Shown here piece by piece: positions 1 to 7,956 of a stretch of 64,000 nucleotides of DNA (the first letter of the stretch is position 1; the number at the start of each line of letters is the position of its first letter). This DNA is from a virus. A program made the position numbers and the translations under genes. The notes below the pieces were generated by a model. It searched no databases. It was given only the letters and a program-made list of their open reading frames with translations, and had not been told where the DNA came from. The stretch lies in IMG/VR virus record IMGVR_UViG_3300025324_000011, positions 32,985 to 96,984 of that record; one strand, 5' to 3'.

Positions 1-2
1 AA

Positions 3-266
3 TATTCCGCGAGAATTGCGCGTCCCGACGCATTAGCCGTCACGCACATGGATCGCCGCCCATCCAATAAAGTTGCGATTGAATACAATGGCGGATTACC
101 GAGGTATAAGGATGAACCGCATTTGATCCGGGCAATGAATCAATCGCTCGGCGTTGAAATCGAATATCAATTCTTCGGCCCTACCGCCTCATACGGCAGG
201 GCATTGCGAGACGAGAGAAGGCGCCGCCTTGATTACGCTGGACAAGCGATCCATTCAAACGCTTGA
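3..266 (+). CDS. 3' end of an unknown gene entering from the left edge
   Basis: The reading frame is open from the first complete codon of the window, so this is the C-terminal part of a longer gene. An ATG lies at 48 but has no ribosome site in front of it. The readable part is mixed and charged (IEYNGGLPRYKDEPHLI near its middle) and ends in an Arg-rich tail. I do not recognise a family. It ends just before regulatory element copy 1, on the same strand. Confidence 0.45.
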   Translation, partial: YSARIARPDALAVTHMDRRPSNKVAIEYNGGLPRYKDEPHLIRAMNQSLGVEIEYQFFGPTASYGRALRDERRRRLDYAGQAIHSNA

Positions 267-390
267 ATTCAATCCCGTGGATTTTGTCCAACTAATTGAA
301 CCGAGAAGCTCTAGACATAGCGCTTGGCGCGACGTAGGCCACTATATCTAGTGTTGGCGCTGTTGGCACGGTGTCTGCAAGAGATATGGA
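248..390 (+). promoter_or_regulatory. Repeat element copy 1: sigma-54-like promoter with upstream dyads
   Basis: First of three related elements (others at 21181 and 27467). The core reads TTGGCACGGTGTCTGCA at 363-379, with GG (365-366) and GC (377-378) exactly ten bases apart, the -24/-12 layout of RpoN promoters. Just upstream is a small hairpin, CACTA-tatc-TAGTG, then GTTGGCGC. A GATCCA block with TTGAAT and TCCAA repeats lies about 117 bases upstream of the -24 GG, in the range used by sigma-54 activators. The predicted start is near 389. Sequence is direct; function is inferred. Confidence 0.5.
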
Positions 391-405
391 GTGCGAGGCC
401 ACACC

Positions 406-570
406 ATGAACACGCTTCTCCAAGGCACAGAGAGCGCGCGAGAGCGGCGATCAGCTCGCAGTTGCGTTCGGCTGGAAGTATGCCTGAGCCCTGCGGGTAG
501 GGGACCCGGTCCCCTGCCCGGAGCACTCAAGCGCAAGAGCAGGACGCACGAAGAGGAGACCGGACAATGA
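406..570 (+). CDS. Possible small Arg-rich protein (54 aa)
   Basis: ATG follows GAGG by seven bases, and the TGA overlaps the next ATG (ATGA), as is common in this genome. The product is Arg/Gly/Pro-rich with no recognisable domain. It would fill the otherwise empty leader between repeat copy 1 and the gene at 567. The alternative is an untranslated leader; composition alone does not settle it. Confidence 0.3.
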   Translation: MNTLLQGTESARERRSARSCVRLEVCLSPAGRGPGPLPGALKRKSRTHEEETGQ

Positions 571-776
571 CATATCAAATCACGCGGCACAGCGGGACAA
601 GAAAATTCACCTGGGCGTGGTGCAACACACTGGAGGAAGCTGTCAGAATTGCAAATTCTGTCAGCATAAAAATTGTAGGAGAGCTGACCATCGTCGACTG
701 CAACACGGGCAAAAGATTCACGATTGCTCAAGCGATTGCTCAAGCGCAGGCCCGGAAAGAGCAGCTCGGAGCCTAG
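567..776 (+). CDS. Small unknown phage protein (69 aa)
   Basis: Starts after GAAGAGGAGACCGGACA, a good ribosome site. The product is mixed alpha/beta in appearance, with W-A-W-C near residue 17 and a short repeat (IAQAIAQAQ) near the C-terminus. It resembles short surface-binding phage proteins that begin with a TYQI-type strand, but no family is recognised. It is the first well-supported gene after repeat copy 1. A 19-base leader (GAACGACAAACCACAAGGA) follows its stop and recurs at 1022. Confidence 0.6.
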   Translation: MTYQITRHSGTRKFTWAWCNTLEEAVRIANSVSIKIVGELTIVDCNTGKRFTIAQAIAQAQARKEQLGA

Positions 777-850
777 AACGACAAACCACAAGGATACTCA
801 ACTACTTTGCCAGTAATCCTACAGGGCACACCACCGCTCTAGGACCAGTA

Positions 851-970
851 GTGCAAAGACTGTTGCTCAACACCGACGGACAAGTGTTACTCATGGGTAC
901 ACTGTACGAGATCAAAACCGAGCATATTGGGGCAGGTGTTTACAAGTTATCACTTAGACCTTGGAAATAA
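851..970 (+). CDS. Small unknown protein (39 aa), GTG start
   Basis: GTG start after TAGGACCAGTA; a later in-frame ATG at 893 would give only 25 residues. The peptide (QRLLLNTDGQVLLMGTLYEI at its N-terminus) alternates strands and turns and looks like a compact beta protein. No family recognised. Below usual gene-finder length, but composition and position in the small-gene array support it. Confidence 0.4.
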   Translation: MQRLLLNTDGQVLLMGTLYEIKTEHIGAGVYKLSLRPWK

Positions 971-1050
971 TAGGTCCAATGTCACTGCTGATCGTGGCGA
1001 TAACCTACATCTCGGTCTGTCGAACGACAAACCACAAGGAGGAAGGTACC

Positions 1051-1248
1051 ATGAAAATCCATCCGTTGAAATCTGCAGACAAGGCATACAACTGTGGGAT
1101 TATCGACGAGCGCGAGGGTGAAGGCTTCTATCTCTACAAAATCTCTGCCGCGCACGAAGCAGAGTACGAAGCAGGACGTGAAGAAGAGCGAGAGAGGCGG
1201 GAGTACGAACGTAGGGGCAGAGTTATAGGCAGAATGTACAGACACTAG
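1051..1248 (+). CDS. Small charged protein (65 aa)
   Basis: The start is fixed by AAGGAGGAAGGTACC immediately before ATG. The first half is mixed; the second half is an Arg/Glu helix (EAGREEERERREYERR) that should form a charged alpha-helix. Preceded by the second copy of the GAACGACAAACCACAAGGA leader. No family recognised. Confidence 0.6.
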   Translation: MKIHPLKSADKAYNCGIIDEREGEGFYLYKISAAHEAEYEAGREEERERREYERRGRVIGRMYRH

Positions 1249-1283
1249 GTTGACAAAGCAAACTGAGAAAAGGAGAACGACAA

Positions 1284-1460
1284 ATGATTGTCCGCTCGAA
1301 CCCAAGAAAGCACAAAGAAGGCTATGCAGTAGATCTATATAACGGCCAGTCGAAAGAGATCCGTCTAGCAACAGTGTACGGAGCCACAGTCGCAGAAGCT
1401 GTGAACCGTTCTAGGTGGATCATGAGATCGCTTGAGATACTTCTAGAGAGAGGATTTTGA
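1284..1460 (+). CDS. Small unknown protein (58 aa)
   Basis: ATG preceded by AAAAGGAGAACGACAA, a strong ribosome site. The product begins MIVRSNPRKHKEGYAVDLYN and continues with a helix (VAEAVNRSRWIMRSLEILLE). The layout of a short strand pair followed by an AEAV helix is also seen in the product at 567 (EEAVRIAN), so the two may share a fold. Function unknown. Confidence 0.55.
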   Translation: MIVRSNPRKHKEGYAVDLYNGQSKEIRLATVYGATVAEAVNRSRWIMRSLEILLERGF

Positions 1461-1524
1461 CAACGGTTAGTAAAGTAGCCCAGCAAGATATCACACTGAA
1501 TCAGACGCAAAAAGGAGAAACGAA

Positions 1525-1770
1525 ATGTTGACCAGATACGATATCGTCGAAGAGGTCGAAGACAGCTCTCCACGCGAATGGAGAGTGCTAAGCAGAGACG
1601 AGACCGCACTACAGGCAGTGAAAACTCTAAGAGCTTTACGAAACATGAGTCCGTTAGCAAGGTTAGCTCGACGTGAGGCGTATGAGGCAGAGAAAGAGCA
1701 GGGCGTGTGCGATCGATTTGGTTACAGGTACTTTACGTCACTCGATCTCAATCGAGGTCTACGGCAGTGA
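1525..1770 (+). CDS. Small unknown protein (81 aa)
   Basis: ATG preceded by AAAAAGGAGAAACGAA. The product is rich in Arg and Glu and mostly helical, with a central LARLARREAYEAEKEQ stretch. Its TGA overlaps the ATG of the next gene (TGATG), implying translational coupling. No family recognised. Confidence 0.6.
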   Translation: MLTRYDIVEEVEDSSPREWRVLSRDETALQAVKTLRALRNMSPLARLARREAYEAEKEQGVCDRFGYRYFTSLDLNRGLRQ

Positions 1771-2240
1771 TGGACACCAGTGACCGTCGCCGAATGATCC
1801 ACTCCGGAGTCTGTCCTGCCTGTGGTGGCGACCTATCCGTCCGGGTACCTCGTAAGGTCAAGGTCTGTGCTCGGCATGGCGCCTGCGGCCGGCTATGGGG
1901 CCTCGACGGAGACGAGATCATACAGGACGAGCATCCAATCGAAGCGCCCGCAGGATTCGAGGCAGCACGCTGGTACTGCGCCGCGCAGGAACAGGCCCTG
2001 CTCGCCGATCCGGCCGGTCGGGAAGCTCGGAACGAATCCCGGCGGCGGCCGGACGCGCCGGCCTGGACGGCCTGCCCGGTCTGCTCTTACCCTCACCCGG
2101 GAGACCGCTGTGATAACCCCGGTTGCGTCGCCTCCGGCAACGTCCCGCCCGAGATCCAGGCCCGCCGGGAACGCGAAGCCGCGGAAGCGGCAGAGCGGGA
2201 GCGTTTTGCTCGCATTCGCTACGGGAAGGTGCTTTCATGA
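1770..2240 (+). CDS. Zinc-ribbon protein (156 aa)
   Basis: Start chosen at the TGATG overlap with the upstream gene rather than the longer upstream frame. Two cysteine clusters are visible: CPACGG with a following C-x2-H-x2-C around residues 16-40, and CPVC with C-x4-C near residues 106-120, consistent with two zinc sites. The C-terminus is an Ala/Glu/Arg helix. Such proteins are common among small phage genes and may bind nucleic acid or act as adaptors, but no function can be assigned. Confidence 0.6.
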   Translation: MDTSDRRRMIHSGVCPACGGDLSVRVPRKVKVCARHGACGRLWGLDGDEIIQDEHPIEAPAGFEAARWYCAAQEQALLADPAGREARNESRRRPDAPAWTACPVCSYPHPGDRCDNPGCVASGNVPPEIQARREREAAEAAERERFARIRYGKVLS

Positions 2241-2371
2241 GACATCCCGTCTACGGACACCTCCACACTATCGCTGCCCGGCGTCCAGAGCGATTGTCCA
2301 GAAGTTTGAGAAAATCAACAAACGGCCGGCGTGCGGGCCGACAAGGGAGGAACTCAAAATGGTCACTTTGA
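2237..2371 (+). CDS. Possible small basic protein (44 aa)
   Basis: ATG overlaps the TGA of the upstream zinc-ribbon gene (ATGA). The product is very basic (Arg/Ser/Gly-rich) and overlaps the start of the gene at 2359 by 13 bases. No domain. The overlap style fits the array; the composition is weak evidence. Confidence 0.35.
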   Translation: MRHPVYGHLHTIAARRPERLSRSLRKSTNGRRAGRQGRNSKWSL

Positions 2372-2586
2372 AAGCATTGAGACAGAGAGCAGAAGGACTA
2401 GCCCGCCACCGCGGGCACTCCTTGGCATGGGAGACACCATGGCAGGATGGTGAGCGCCAGTGTCAGAACGCCATCTGCTGGCACGGCAAATGCTTTGCCG
2501 AGGTGCAAATCATCACACGACCTTTGCCGAACGAGGCCGATGTTGGCGGATCCGGCGTCGCTGGGCCTTGTCCCTGTCGAGAGTGA
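2359..2586 (+). CDS. Small Cys-containing protein (75 aa)
   Basis: ATG preceded by AAGGGAGGAACTCAAA. The first 30 residues form a basic helix (VTLKALRQRAEGLARHRGHS). The middle has C-x4-C-x4-C, and a C-P-C-P-C-type end closes the protein. These could form one zinc site. No family recognised. It is the last gene before the promoter of the ParB-like gene. Confidence 0.5.
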   Translation: MVTLKALRQRAEGLARHRGHSLAWETPWQDGERQCQNAICWHGKCFAEVQIITRPLPNEADVGGSGVAGPCPCRE

Positions 2587-2643
2587 GACGCAATACGGGC
2601 CAGGATGTTCCCCTAGCGGGGAGAGTACGGCGGGATTGGCGAC

Positions 2644-2672
2644 TTGACGGCATGCCCGTCATGCTGTAAGGT
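2644..2672 (+). promoter_or_regulatory. Candidate sigma-70-type promoter for the ParB-like gene
   Basis: TTGACG at 2644-2649, 17-base spacer, TAAGGT at 2667-2672. The ArsR gene promoter at 13208-13236 has the same layout and the same -10 word (TTGACA, 17, TAAGGT). The spacer contains a short dyad, GACGG-catgc-CCGTC, overlapping the -35 box. Confidence 0.45.
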
Positions 2673-2711
2673 AGCGGGAAATGGGATTCACCGCAAAAAA
2701 GGAGGAGAACG

Positions 2712-4079
2712 ATGGCGACCGAATACGATGGTGCCAAACGGGTAGATGCGCAGCGCTATCCTTGGGAGGAATTTTCGCGCGTCAAGATTGACGCTGCGCG
2801 CTCCTGTCGATGGACAGGGGCGCAGGAAGACCCGGCGGTTTGGCGAAAATTCCTCGAGAGTCTCGTTGTCTCGGGGCAGATCCAGCCATGCGTTATGGCG
2901 AAGGTCCCCCCGAACAAGGAAATCCATCTTCTTGTCGGATCTCGCCGCTTCCTGGGGATCAAGGAAATCAATGAAAATCTGCCTGAGTGGCAGGCTTGGA
3001 TTGAGTCCAAGATCGAGGAAATTGCGAATCGCCTAGTCGCCGACACCACGCTCTCAGAGGCGCTCGCCGACGAATTGCATTCCTTGAAGCGTGTCTACGA
3101 GGACGCACGCAAGCGCATAGAAGTCCCGATGTCGCTCATCTTCATGTCGCGGCAGGTTAGGTCTCGGGAGGAGGCTGACCGTATTGCCTTGGAGGAAAAT
3201 GACAACAGGCTGGATATGTCGCCGATGGACCGTGCGAACTTCGCCTACACGAAAAAGCAGAGAGGGGAAACCAATCGCGAGATCGCCGTGGCGATGAAGC
3301 TCAAATCGGCAACCGCTGTCAAGAATCTTCTAGAATATATCAGTCTCATACCCGAGGCTCAGGAACTGCTTCATCAAGGGCATCTCACTGAGGCCCTAGC
3401 GGGAAGAATGAGGCGATTGCCAGCGGAGAGGCAACTAGAATTCTGTCTCGCCGCCAAGGAAGGCAAAAAGCCTTCGGAGCTTCTCAGACAAGCCAATTCT
3501 GAATCCCGCCTAGGTGGCGAACAGGTACTCCGTTCCGCCGCAGAGTTGCGTCAGAAACTCGCTGAAATCCGCAGTAAGGACGGAGACTTGATCGTAAAAA
3601 CCATTGCGGCTTGGCTACTGGAGTGGGTAAACGGGAATCCAGATGCCCCGGATCTGGAGACGATCTTCGCTGCCGACACTCTACCCGAGCCGCCGAAGCC
3701 TCCCGAGCCGAAACCGCCAAAGAGCCCAGGGGTTCCGAAGCCACCGAAGGTTCAAAAACCGAAGAAGGAAAAGAAAGCGAAAAAAGCTACTAGCGGTAAG
3801 CGGGGGCGCCCTCCCGGATCGAAGAACAAGAAACCGGCGCAGGCGGCATTACCGCTCCCCATGGATCCCGACGCCGACGCGCAGGAAGAATACGCTGACG
3901 ATGTCCCGGCAATTGAGCGCGCGGAAGACATCGAGGTTCTGGAAGCCGAAGACGATACGCGCATGATCAGCGCCAGGGGGCTCCTCGACCCCGACGCAGG
4001 GTATGCCGATCCCTTCGAGGATCGGTCAATCATGGAAGCATTCGGGGATTCTGCCGTAGCCCGCGAGTGGCAGTGCTGA
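2712..4079 (+). CDS. ParB-like nuclease/partition-domain protein (455 aa)
   Basis: Strong ribosome site AAAAAAGGAGGAGAACG. The N-terminal ~100 residues carry the ParB/Srx-type pattern ending in LLVGSRRFLGIKEIN, equivalent to the GxRRxxA box. A second block (residues ~155-240) has EENDNRLDMSP followed by a helix-turn-helix-like region (TNREIAVAMKLKSATAVKNL). The C-terminus is disordered, with Pro/Lys repeats, an AT-hook-like GKRGRPPGSKNKK, and an acidic tail. The family includes partition proteins, CTPases and phage nucleases. No ParA was found, so a regulatory or nuclease role is as likely as partition. Confidence 0.75.
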   Translation: MATEYDGAKRVDAQRYPWEEFSRVKIDAARSCRWTGAQEDPAVWRKFLESLVVSGQIQPCVMAKVPPNKEIHLLVGSRRFLGIKEINENLPEWQAWIESKIEEIANRLVADTTLSEALADELHSLKRVYEDARKRIEVPMSLIFMSRQVRSREEADRIALEENDNRLDMSPMDRANFAYTKKQRGETNREIAVAMKLKSATAVKNLLEYISLIPEAQELLHQGHLTEALAGRMRRLPAERQLEFCLAAKEGKKPSELLRQANSESRLGGEQVLRSAAELRQKLAEIRSKDGDLIVKTIAAWLLEWVNGNPDAPDLETIFAADTLPEPPKPPEPKPPKSPGVPKPPKVQKPKKEKKAKKATSGKRGRPPGSKNKKPAQAALPLPMDPDADAQEEYADDVPAIERAEDIEVLEAEDDTRMISARGLLDPDAGYADPFEDRSIMEAFGDSAVAREWQC

Positions 4080-4109
4080 AAAGCGCGACCGCGGGTCAGG
4101 GGAAAGGGG

Positions 4110-4262
4110 GTGGTCAAGCAGCCGCCGTCAGCGACTTGGGCAAAGATCAGCGAGGCTGCAAAGGTGGAAAACGTGACGGGATCGCCGCATCGCAAAGAGA
4201 TGAATGACGGCTGCGACGATCAACTATGCTGGACATCCAGTGAGCGAAGAGGTGAGCATTGA
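4110..4262 (+). CDS. Possible small protein (50 aa), GTG start
   Basis: GTG follows AGGGGAAAGGGG closely, and the TGA overlaps the TTG start of the next gene (TTGA). The product is polar with no known motif. The coupling is the main support; otherwise this is leader sequence. Confidence 0.3.
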   Translation: MVKQPPSATWAKISEAAKVENVTGSPHRKEMNDGCDDQLCWTSSERRGEH

Positions 4263-4612
4263 CTATTCGCGAATTTATCTTGCATAAGGTGGTACGCATC
4301 TATAGTGCGGAGAAGGGTTGGTGGGGAGGCGTGCTACTGGCTGGAAATCAAGAGGAGCAAGCGGCGAAGCTCGCCGCAGCAGGAATCAAGCCTCTCGGGA
4401 GGTGCTCCGAATGTCATACCACCTACGTGCGAGACGGAGGCGATGCATGCGATCGATGCAATCCGCCAGCTGGCCGCCATGTCATTGGCGGGAAAATCGT
4501 AGTTTGTGCTGACGGTTGCAAGGTTTGCGCCGCCGAATCCAGCACTAAGGGTAAGAGCGCACACGTTCTTCCGCTGCGGCGCGAAGGGAAAACGAAAAAT
4601 GAGAGAGGTTGA
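4259..4612 (+). CDS. Zinc-motif protein (117 aa), TTG start
   Basis: TTG start after GAAGAGGTGAGCA. The middle contains C-x2-C and C-x2-C pairs (CSECHTTY and CDRCN), a typical rubredoxin-like zinc knuckle, and a third pair C-x2-GC-x2-C lies near residue 85. No family recognised. The 3' end overlaps the next gene. Confidence 0.5.
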   Translation: MTIREFILHKVVRIYSAEKGWWGGVLLAGNQEEQAAKLAAAGIKPLGRCSECHTTYVRDGGDACDRCNPPAGRHVIGGKIVVCADGCKVCAAESSTKGKSAHVLPLRREGKTKNERG

Positions 4613-5048
4613 AGCCATCAGTTCTCGCCGCTCTGGCCGGGATTGCCAAGAGTCCCATCCAAGTCCCGCAAGCGGTCCATCGTGGTGGTGTTGCTCTGGC
4701 GACTATCCGGAGCATGATGCGACGTGCCAGAACCGCAAGCCTGAGTCTCCAGCGAGGCGGATTGATCCAATGCGCCGCAAGAGATTAGCAACTGATTTGC
4801 CGAACGGCGTGCCGCCTTGGGCACCGCTGCGCAGGGTTATTCGGCTTTCAGGTGGCCGCACGCCAGAGGCGGAGGCGGAGGCGCGGGATATCCTTATAGC
4901 CTGGGGACGGTCTCGCAATCTCAAAATGGGATCGCTCGAATCATTCGTCTTCCCGACTAAGCACGGGGGGCGTCGGATGCGAATCAATGGCGGGCGCGTC
5001 TATCTTGGGCCGGTGAATTGCACGGACTGGTACGCCGATTTCTCGTGA
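4599..5048 (+). CDS. Unknown protein (149 aa)
   Basis: Start taken at ATG 4599, preceded by GAAGGGAAAACGAAAA and overlapping the upstream gene by 14 bases. The first half has clustered Cys, Trp and His (WWCCSGDYPEHDATC) that could bind metal. The second half looks globular, ending in a strand-rich GGRRMRINGGRVYLGPV. Function unknown. Confidence 0.45.
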   Translation: MREVEAISSRRSGRDCQESHPSPASGPSWWCCSGDYPEHDATCQNRKPESPARRIDPMRRKRLATDLPNGVPPWAPLRRVIRLSGGRTPEAEAEARDILIAWGRSRNLKMGSLESFVFPTKHGGRRMRINGGRVYLGPVNCTDWYADFS

Positions 5049-5416
5049 TATATCTAGCGATTCCGATCAAACACAACAACCCCGAGATTGAAGGCGCGCG
5101 CATCGAATGTGCCAACCGAATCGCTGCGTTGTTTCATGATCGTGGAATTCCAGTGTTCTCGCCAGCCTCACATGGTGGCGCCTTCGCGCGTCACGGATCA
5201 AATGGACGCGGGTGGGATTATTGGAAAAAAATAGATCTTCCGATCCTTACTCTATGCTGCTCTAAAATGCTGATCGTCAAGATCCCGGGATGGCAAGAAT
5301 CGAGAGGAATCCAGGTCGAGAGAGCTGCTGCTATGGAAGTTGGAATTCCGATCGTTGAGATCATGCCGCATTATAAATTTATGCCTGAATTGATACGACA
5401 GCAGCTTGCATCCTGA
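5045..5416 (+). CDS. DUF1937-like nucleoside deoxyribosyltransferase-fold protein (123 aa)
   Basis: The sequence begins VIYLAIPIKHNN and continues with an Arg/Asn helix, FSPASHGGAF, WDYWKKIDLPIL, MLIVKIPGWQESRGIQVERA and GIPIVEI. This is the DUF1937/deoxyribosyltransferase-like order: N-terminal strand, SP-x-H, a D in the central helix, GW-x-S-x-G, and a Glu on the last helix. GTG 5045 is preferred because it overlaps the upstream TGA and matches the family N-terminus; TTG 5018 is possible. Related enzymes handle nucleotides or bases, so a role in nucleotide metabolism or counter-defence is plausible but inferred. Confidence 0.6.
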   Translation: MIYLAIPIKHNNPEIEGARIECANRIAALFHDRGIPVFSPASHGGAFARHGSNGRGWDYWKKIDLPILTLCCSKMLIVKIPGWQESRGIQVERAAAMEVGIPIVEIMPHYKFMPELIRQQLAS

Positions 5417-5441
5417 CGGCTAATGTGATAGGTTGTCAAGC

Positions 5442-6548
5442 ATGCGGATAAGAGTCCACAGGCAATCGCTCCTCTCCTCCTTGCAAAAACTTTCCCATCT
5501 CACGAAGGGAAAAACGCTCCCGTTGTTGAAAGACGTTCTACTGTACGCAGAGGGCGGCGATCTAATCGTCGCCGCAACTGACCTGGAGTCAACGGCGCTT
5601 CATCGCCATGATGAGGCAGTAGAATCCCCGGGACAGCCGTTTGCAATCGACCGCGAACGACTCGCGCGTGCAGTCGATGCCATGGGTGGCGAGGAAGTCA
5701 TCGCCGAGGTCGGAGATGGTTTCCTTAACCTCGGAGAGGGAATGACGATCAGGTTCATTCCAGCCGACGCGCCCAACTTTCCGACGCTTCCGTCTTGGGA
5801 GCCCGGTAGTCCCATAGCACTTCCATTTTCTCCCGTGGTTGCCGCCCTATCGCGGGCCTACCTATTTGCCTCAAAAGAGGAATCTCGTTCCGAGATTGCC
5901 TCTATCCAATTGACGACAGAGAAGAAAAAGGTTTCAGTCAGCAGCACGAACGGCAGGCGCCTATGGTATGAGTCGCTGCCGATTGACGATGCTGAATCGA
6001 CAGAATTTCTGATTCCCTCCTTCGCCGCAAAGCTGATCGATTCTCTCCCGTCATCGAAGGAGCTACGCTTGGCGAGAAGCGATGCCAGCCCAGGGCACAT
6101 TTATGTCTGGAGCGACGATTCCGAAAGGCTCATGATCAGGGCGTGGGAAGGAACATTTCCAAACGTAGAAACAATACTGAAACAGCAACCGGAGGCATCC
6201 TCATCATTCATTGCAGAGTCGGGGAGTGATCTTGTCTCTGCGCTACGAAGAGCGGCGGTTGTATCGCAAAACGCAAACCTGATCTGCGACAAAGATGGCC
6301 TCATGGTCGCCGCGTTCGGTGATGACACGGGCTCCGTCAGCGTAGCCGTTAGCGGAGAGAGCGAGACTGAGTTTGATCTCTCTCTTCCGATCGCTCAGCT
6401 CATAGAGACCTGCTCAGCGCTAGACGCAGGGAACGGAAATATCATCCTCCAGCATGCTTCTCTCGTGGGCGGGGGCGGAGGACCGCTATTCTTGACTTGC
6501 TCGGCGCATCCCGAGCGGATCTCCCTGGTTATGCCGATGCGGCGATAG
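5442..6548 (+). CDS. dnaN: DNA polymerase III beta subunit-like sliding clamp (368 aa)
   Basis: The length and three-domain repeat fit DnaN. The N-terminus (MRIRVHRQSLLSSLQKLSHL, then TLPLLKDVLLYAEGGDLIVA) is typical of the first clamp domain; later come the STNGRRLW block of domain two and the PMRR C-terminus that usually forms part of the partner-binding pocket. The ring tethers a replicative polymerase to DNA. ATG 5442 is preferred over TTG 5433. It overlaps nothing and precedes the helicase by seven bases. A phage-encoded clamp is uncommon, and no polymerase lies in this window. Confidence 0.85.
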   Translation: MRIRVHRQSLLSSLQKLSHLTKGKTLPLLKDVLLYAEGGDLIVAATDLESTALHRHDEAVESPGQPFAIDRERLARAVDAMGGEEVIAEVGDGFLNLGEGMTIRFIPADAPNFPTLPSWEPGSPIALPFSPVVAALSRAYLFASKEESRSEIASIQLTTEKKKVSVSSTNGRRLWYESLPIDDAESTEFLIPSFAAKLIDSLPSSKELRLARSDASPGHIYVWSDDSERLMIRAWEGTFPNVETILKQQPEASSSFIAESGSDLVSALRRAAVVSQNANLICDKDGLMVAAFGDDTGSVSVAVSGESETEFDLSLPIAQLIETCSALDAGNGNIILQHASLVGGGGGPLFLTCSAHPERISLVMPMRR

Positions 6549-6555
6549 AGCGCGC

Positions 6556-7956
6556 ATGGACTACGAAGACTTTATTGCCTCGAAGGCAGCATCGCGTCGC
6601 TTCGAGGGGATCGAATCTACAGATCTTCCGAGCGTAATGTTCCCATTTCAAAGAGACTTGACTAAATGGGCGTTGCGAAGAGGAAGAGCTGCCATATTCG
6701 CCGGTACCGGTCTCGGTAAATCACTCATGGAGCTCGCGTGGGCAAGGGAAATCTCCAAGCTTGGCCGCGTGATCCTGGTTGCTCCGCTGGCCGTCGCTGA
6801 GCAAATGATCGGAGAGTCCAATAAATTCGATATTCCAGCGACATATACGCGGCGTGGCGAAAGATGCAGATCCCCAATAACAATCACCAATTATGAGCTT
6901 CTGCGGCATTTTAATGCAGATGATTTCGTCGGCGTAATTCTAGACGAATCAGGGATCATGAAGGACTTCACCGGCGCGATGCGCAACCTTTTAATCGAGA
7001 TGTTCGCCGAGACTCCGTATCGTCTCGCTTGTACCGCAACGCCGGCGCCTAACGATTACACAGAGCTAGGGAATCACTCGGAATTCCTTGGAATTAAAAC
7101 TAGAACAGAAATGCTGGCTGAGTATTTCGTTCACGACGGAGAGACGACGCAAGAATGGCGACTCAAGCGTCACGCCGAAAATGATTTCTGGCGATGGGTT
7201 TGCTCATGGGGAGCAATGATATCGCAGCCCTCTGATCTGGGATACGAGAATGAAGGCTTTGATCTCCCGCCGCTAAGAATGCACGATGTACGGGTTGACG
7301 TCGGAGATTCTGATTTCATGGCCGAGGGTTATCTTTTCCCGCCGGCCGCGCGAACGCTGAGCGATCAGCGAACGACGCGCAGGGCAACAAGAAATCAGAG
7401 GATCGGAGCGGCCGAAAAGATCCTGCTGAATCATCCGTCGAAGCCCGCAGTAGTTTGGTGCGAATTGAATACCGAGCAAGACGAAATGTCCGAGGCTCTT
7501 GGTTCTCGGGCGGTTTCAATCTACGGCTCTATGACCCCGGAGGAAAAGGTATCACTCCATCAAGAGTGGATCCGCGGATCGGTTCCATTCCTTGTCACAA
7601 AGGGATCGATCTTTGGGCATGGGATGAATTGGCAGCATTGTGCGCGCCAAGTGTTCCTGGGCTCCAGTCATTCCTTCGAGATGATCTATCAGTCTATCCG
7701 CAGGTGTTGGCGATTCGGACAGACAAGTCCAGTTGATATTTATATGATCTCGGCGGCCACGGAATCTGCAATCGTCGCAAATTATAGGCGCAAGGAAGCT
7801 GATTTCGCGCGAATGACGGGAGCGATGATCGAACATATGCGGGACACGATGCGCGCCGAGATCTCCTCGGCTCCGCGAGAGTGGAATGATTATACCGCCG
7901 AGGTTGATATGATCATCCCTGAATGGCTCAGGAGGGAAGAGTCGGCATGCGCGTAA
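6556..7956 (+). CDS. SNF2/DEAD-like DNA helicase (466 aa)
   Basis: Superfamily 2 ATPase. Walker A GTGLGKS sits at residues 50-56, a DESG Walker B at 130-133, and TATPAPND (motif III region) at ~160-167. The C-terminal half has GSIFGHGMNWQHC and the QSIRRCWRFGQ box, which carries the arginine finger of SNF2-type enzymes. Compact forms like this are frequent in phage replication modules. It lies between the clamp and a methyltransferase and overlaps the latter by ten bases, indicating one transcript. Confidence 0.8.
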   Translation: MDYEDFIASKAASRRFEGIESTDLPSVMFPFQRDLTKWALRRGRAAIFAGTGLGKSLMELAWAREISKLGRVILVAPLAVAEQMIGESNKFDIPATYTRRGERCRSPITITNYELLRHFNADDFVGVILDESGIMKDFTGAMRNLLIEMFAETPYRLACTATPAPNDYTELGNHSEFLGIKTRTEMLAEYFVHDGETTQEWRLKRHAENDFWRWVCSWGAMISQPSDLGYENEGFDLPPLRMHDVRVDVGDSDFMAEGYLFPPAARTLSDQRTTRRATRNQRIGAAEKILLNHPSKPAVVWCELNTEQDEMSEALGSRAVSIYGSMTPEEKVSLHQEWIRGSVPFLVTKGSIFGHGMNWQHCARQVFLGSSHSFEMIYQSIRRCWRFGQTSPVDIYMISAATESAIVANYRRKEADFARMTGAMIEHMRDTMRAEISSAPREWNDYTAEVDMIIPEWLRREESACA

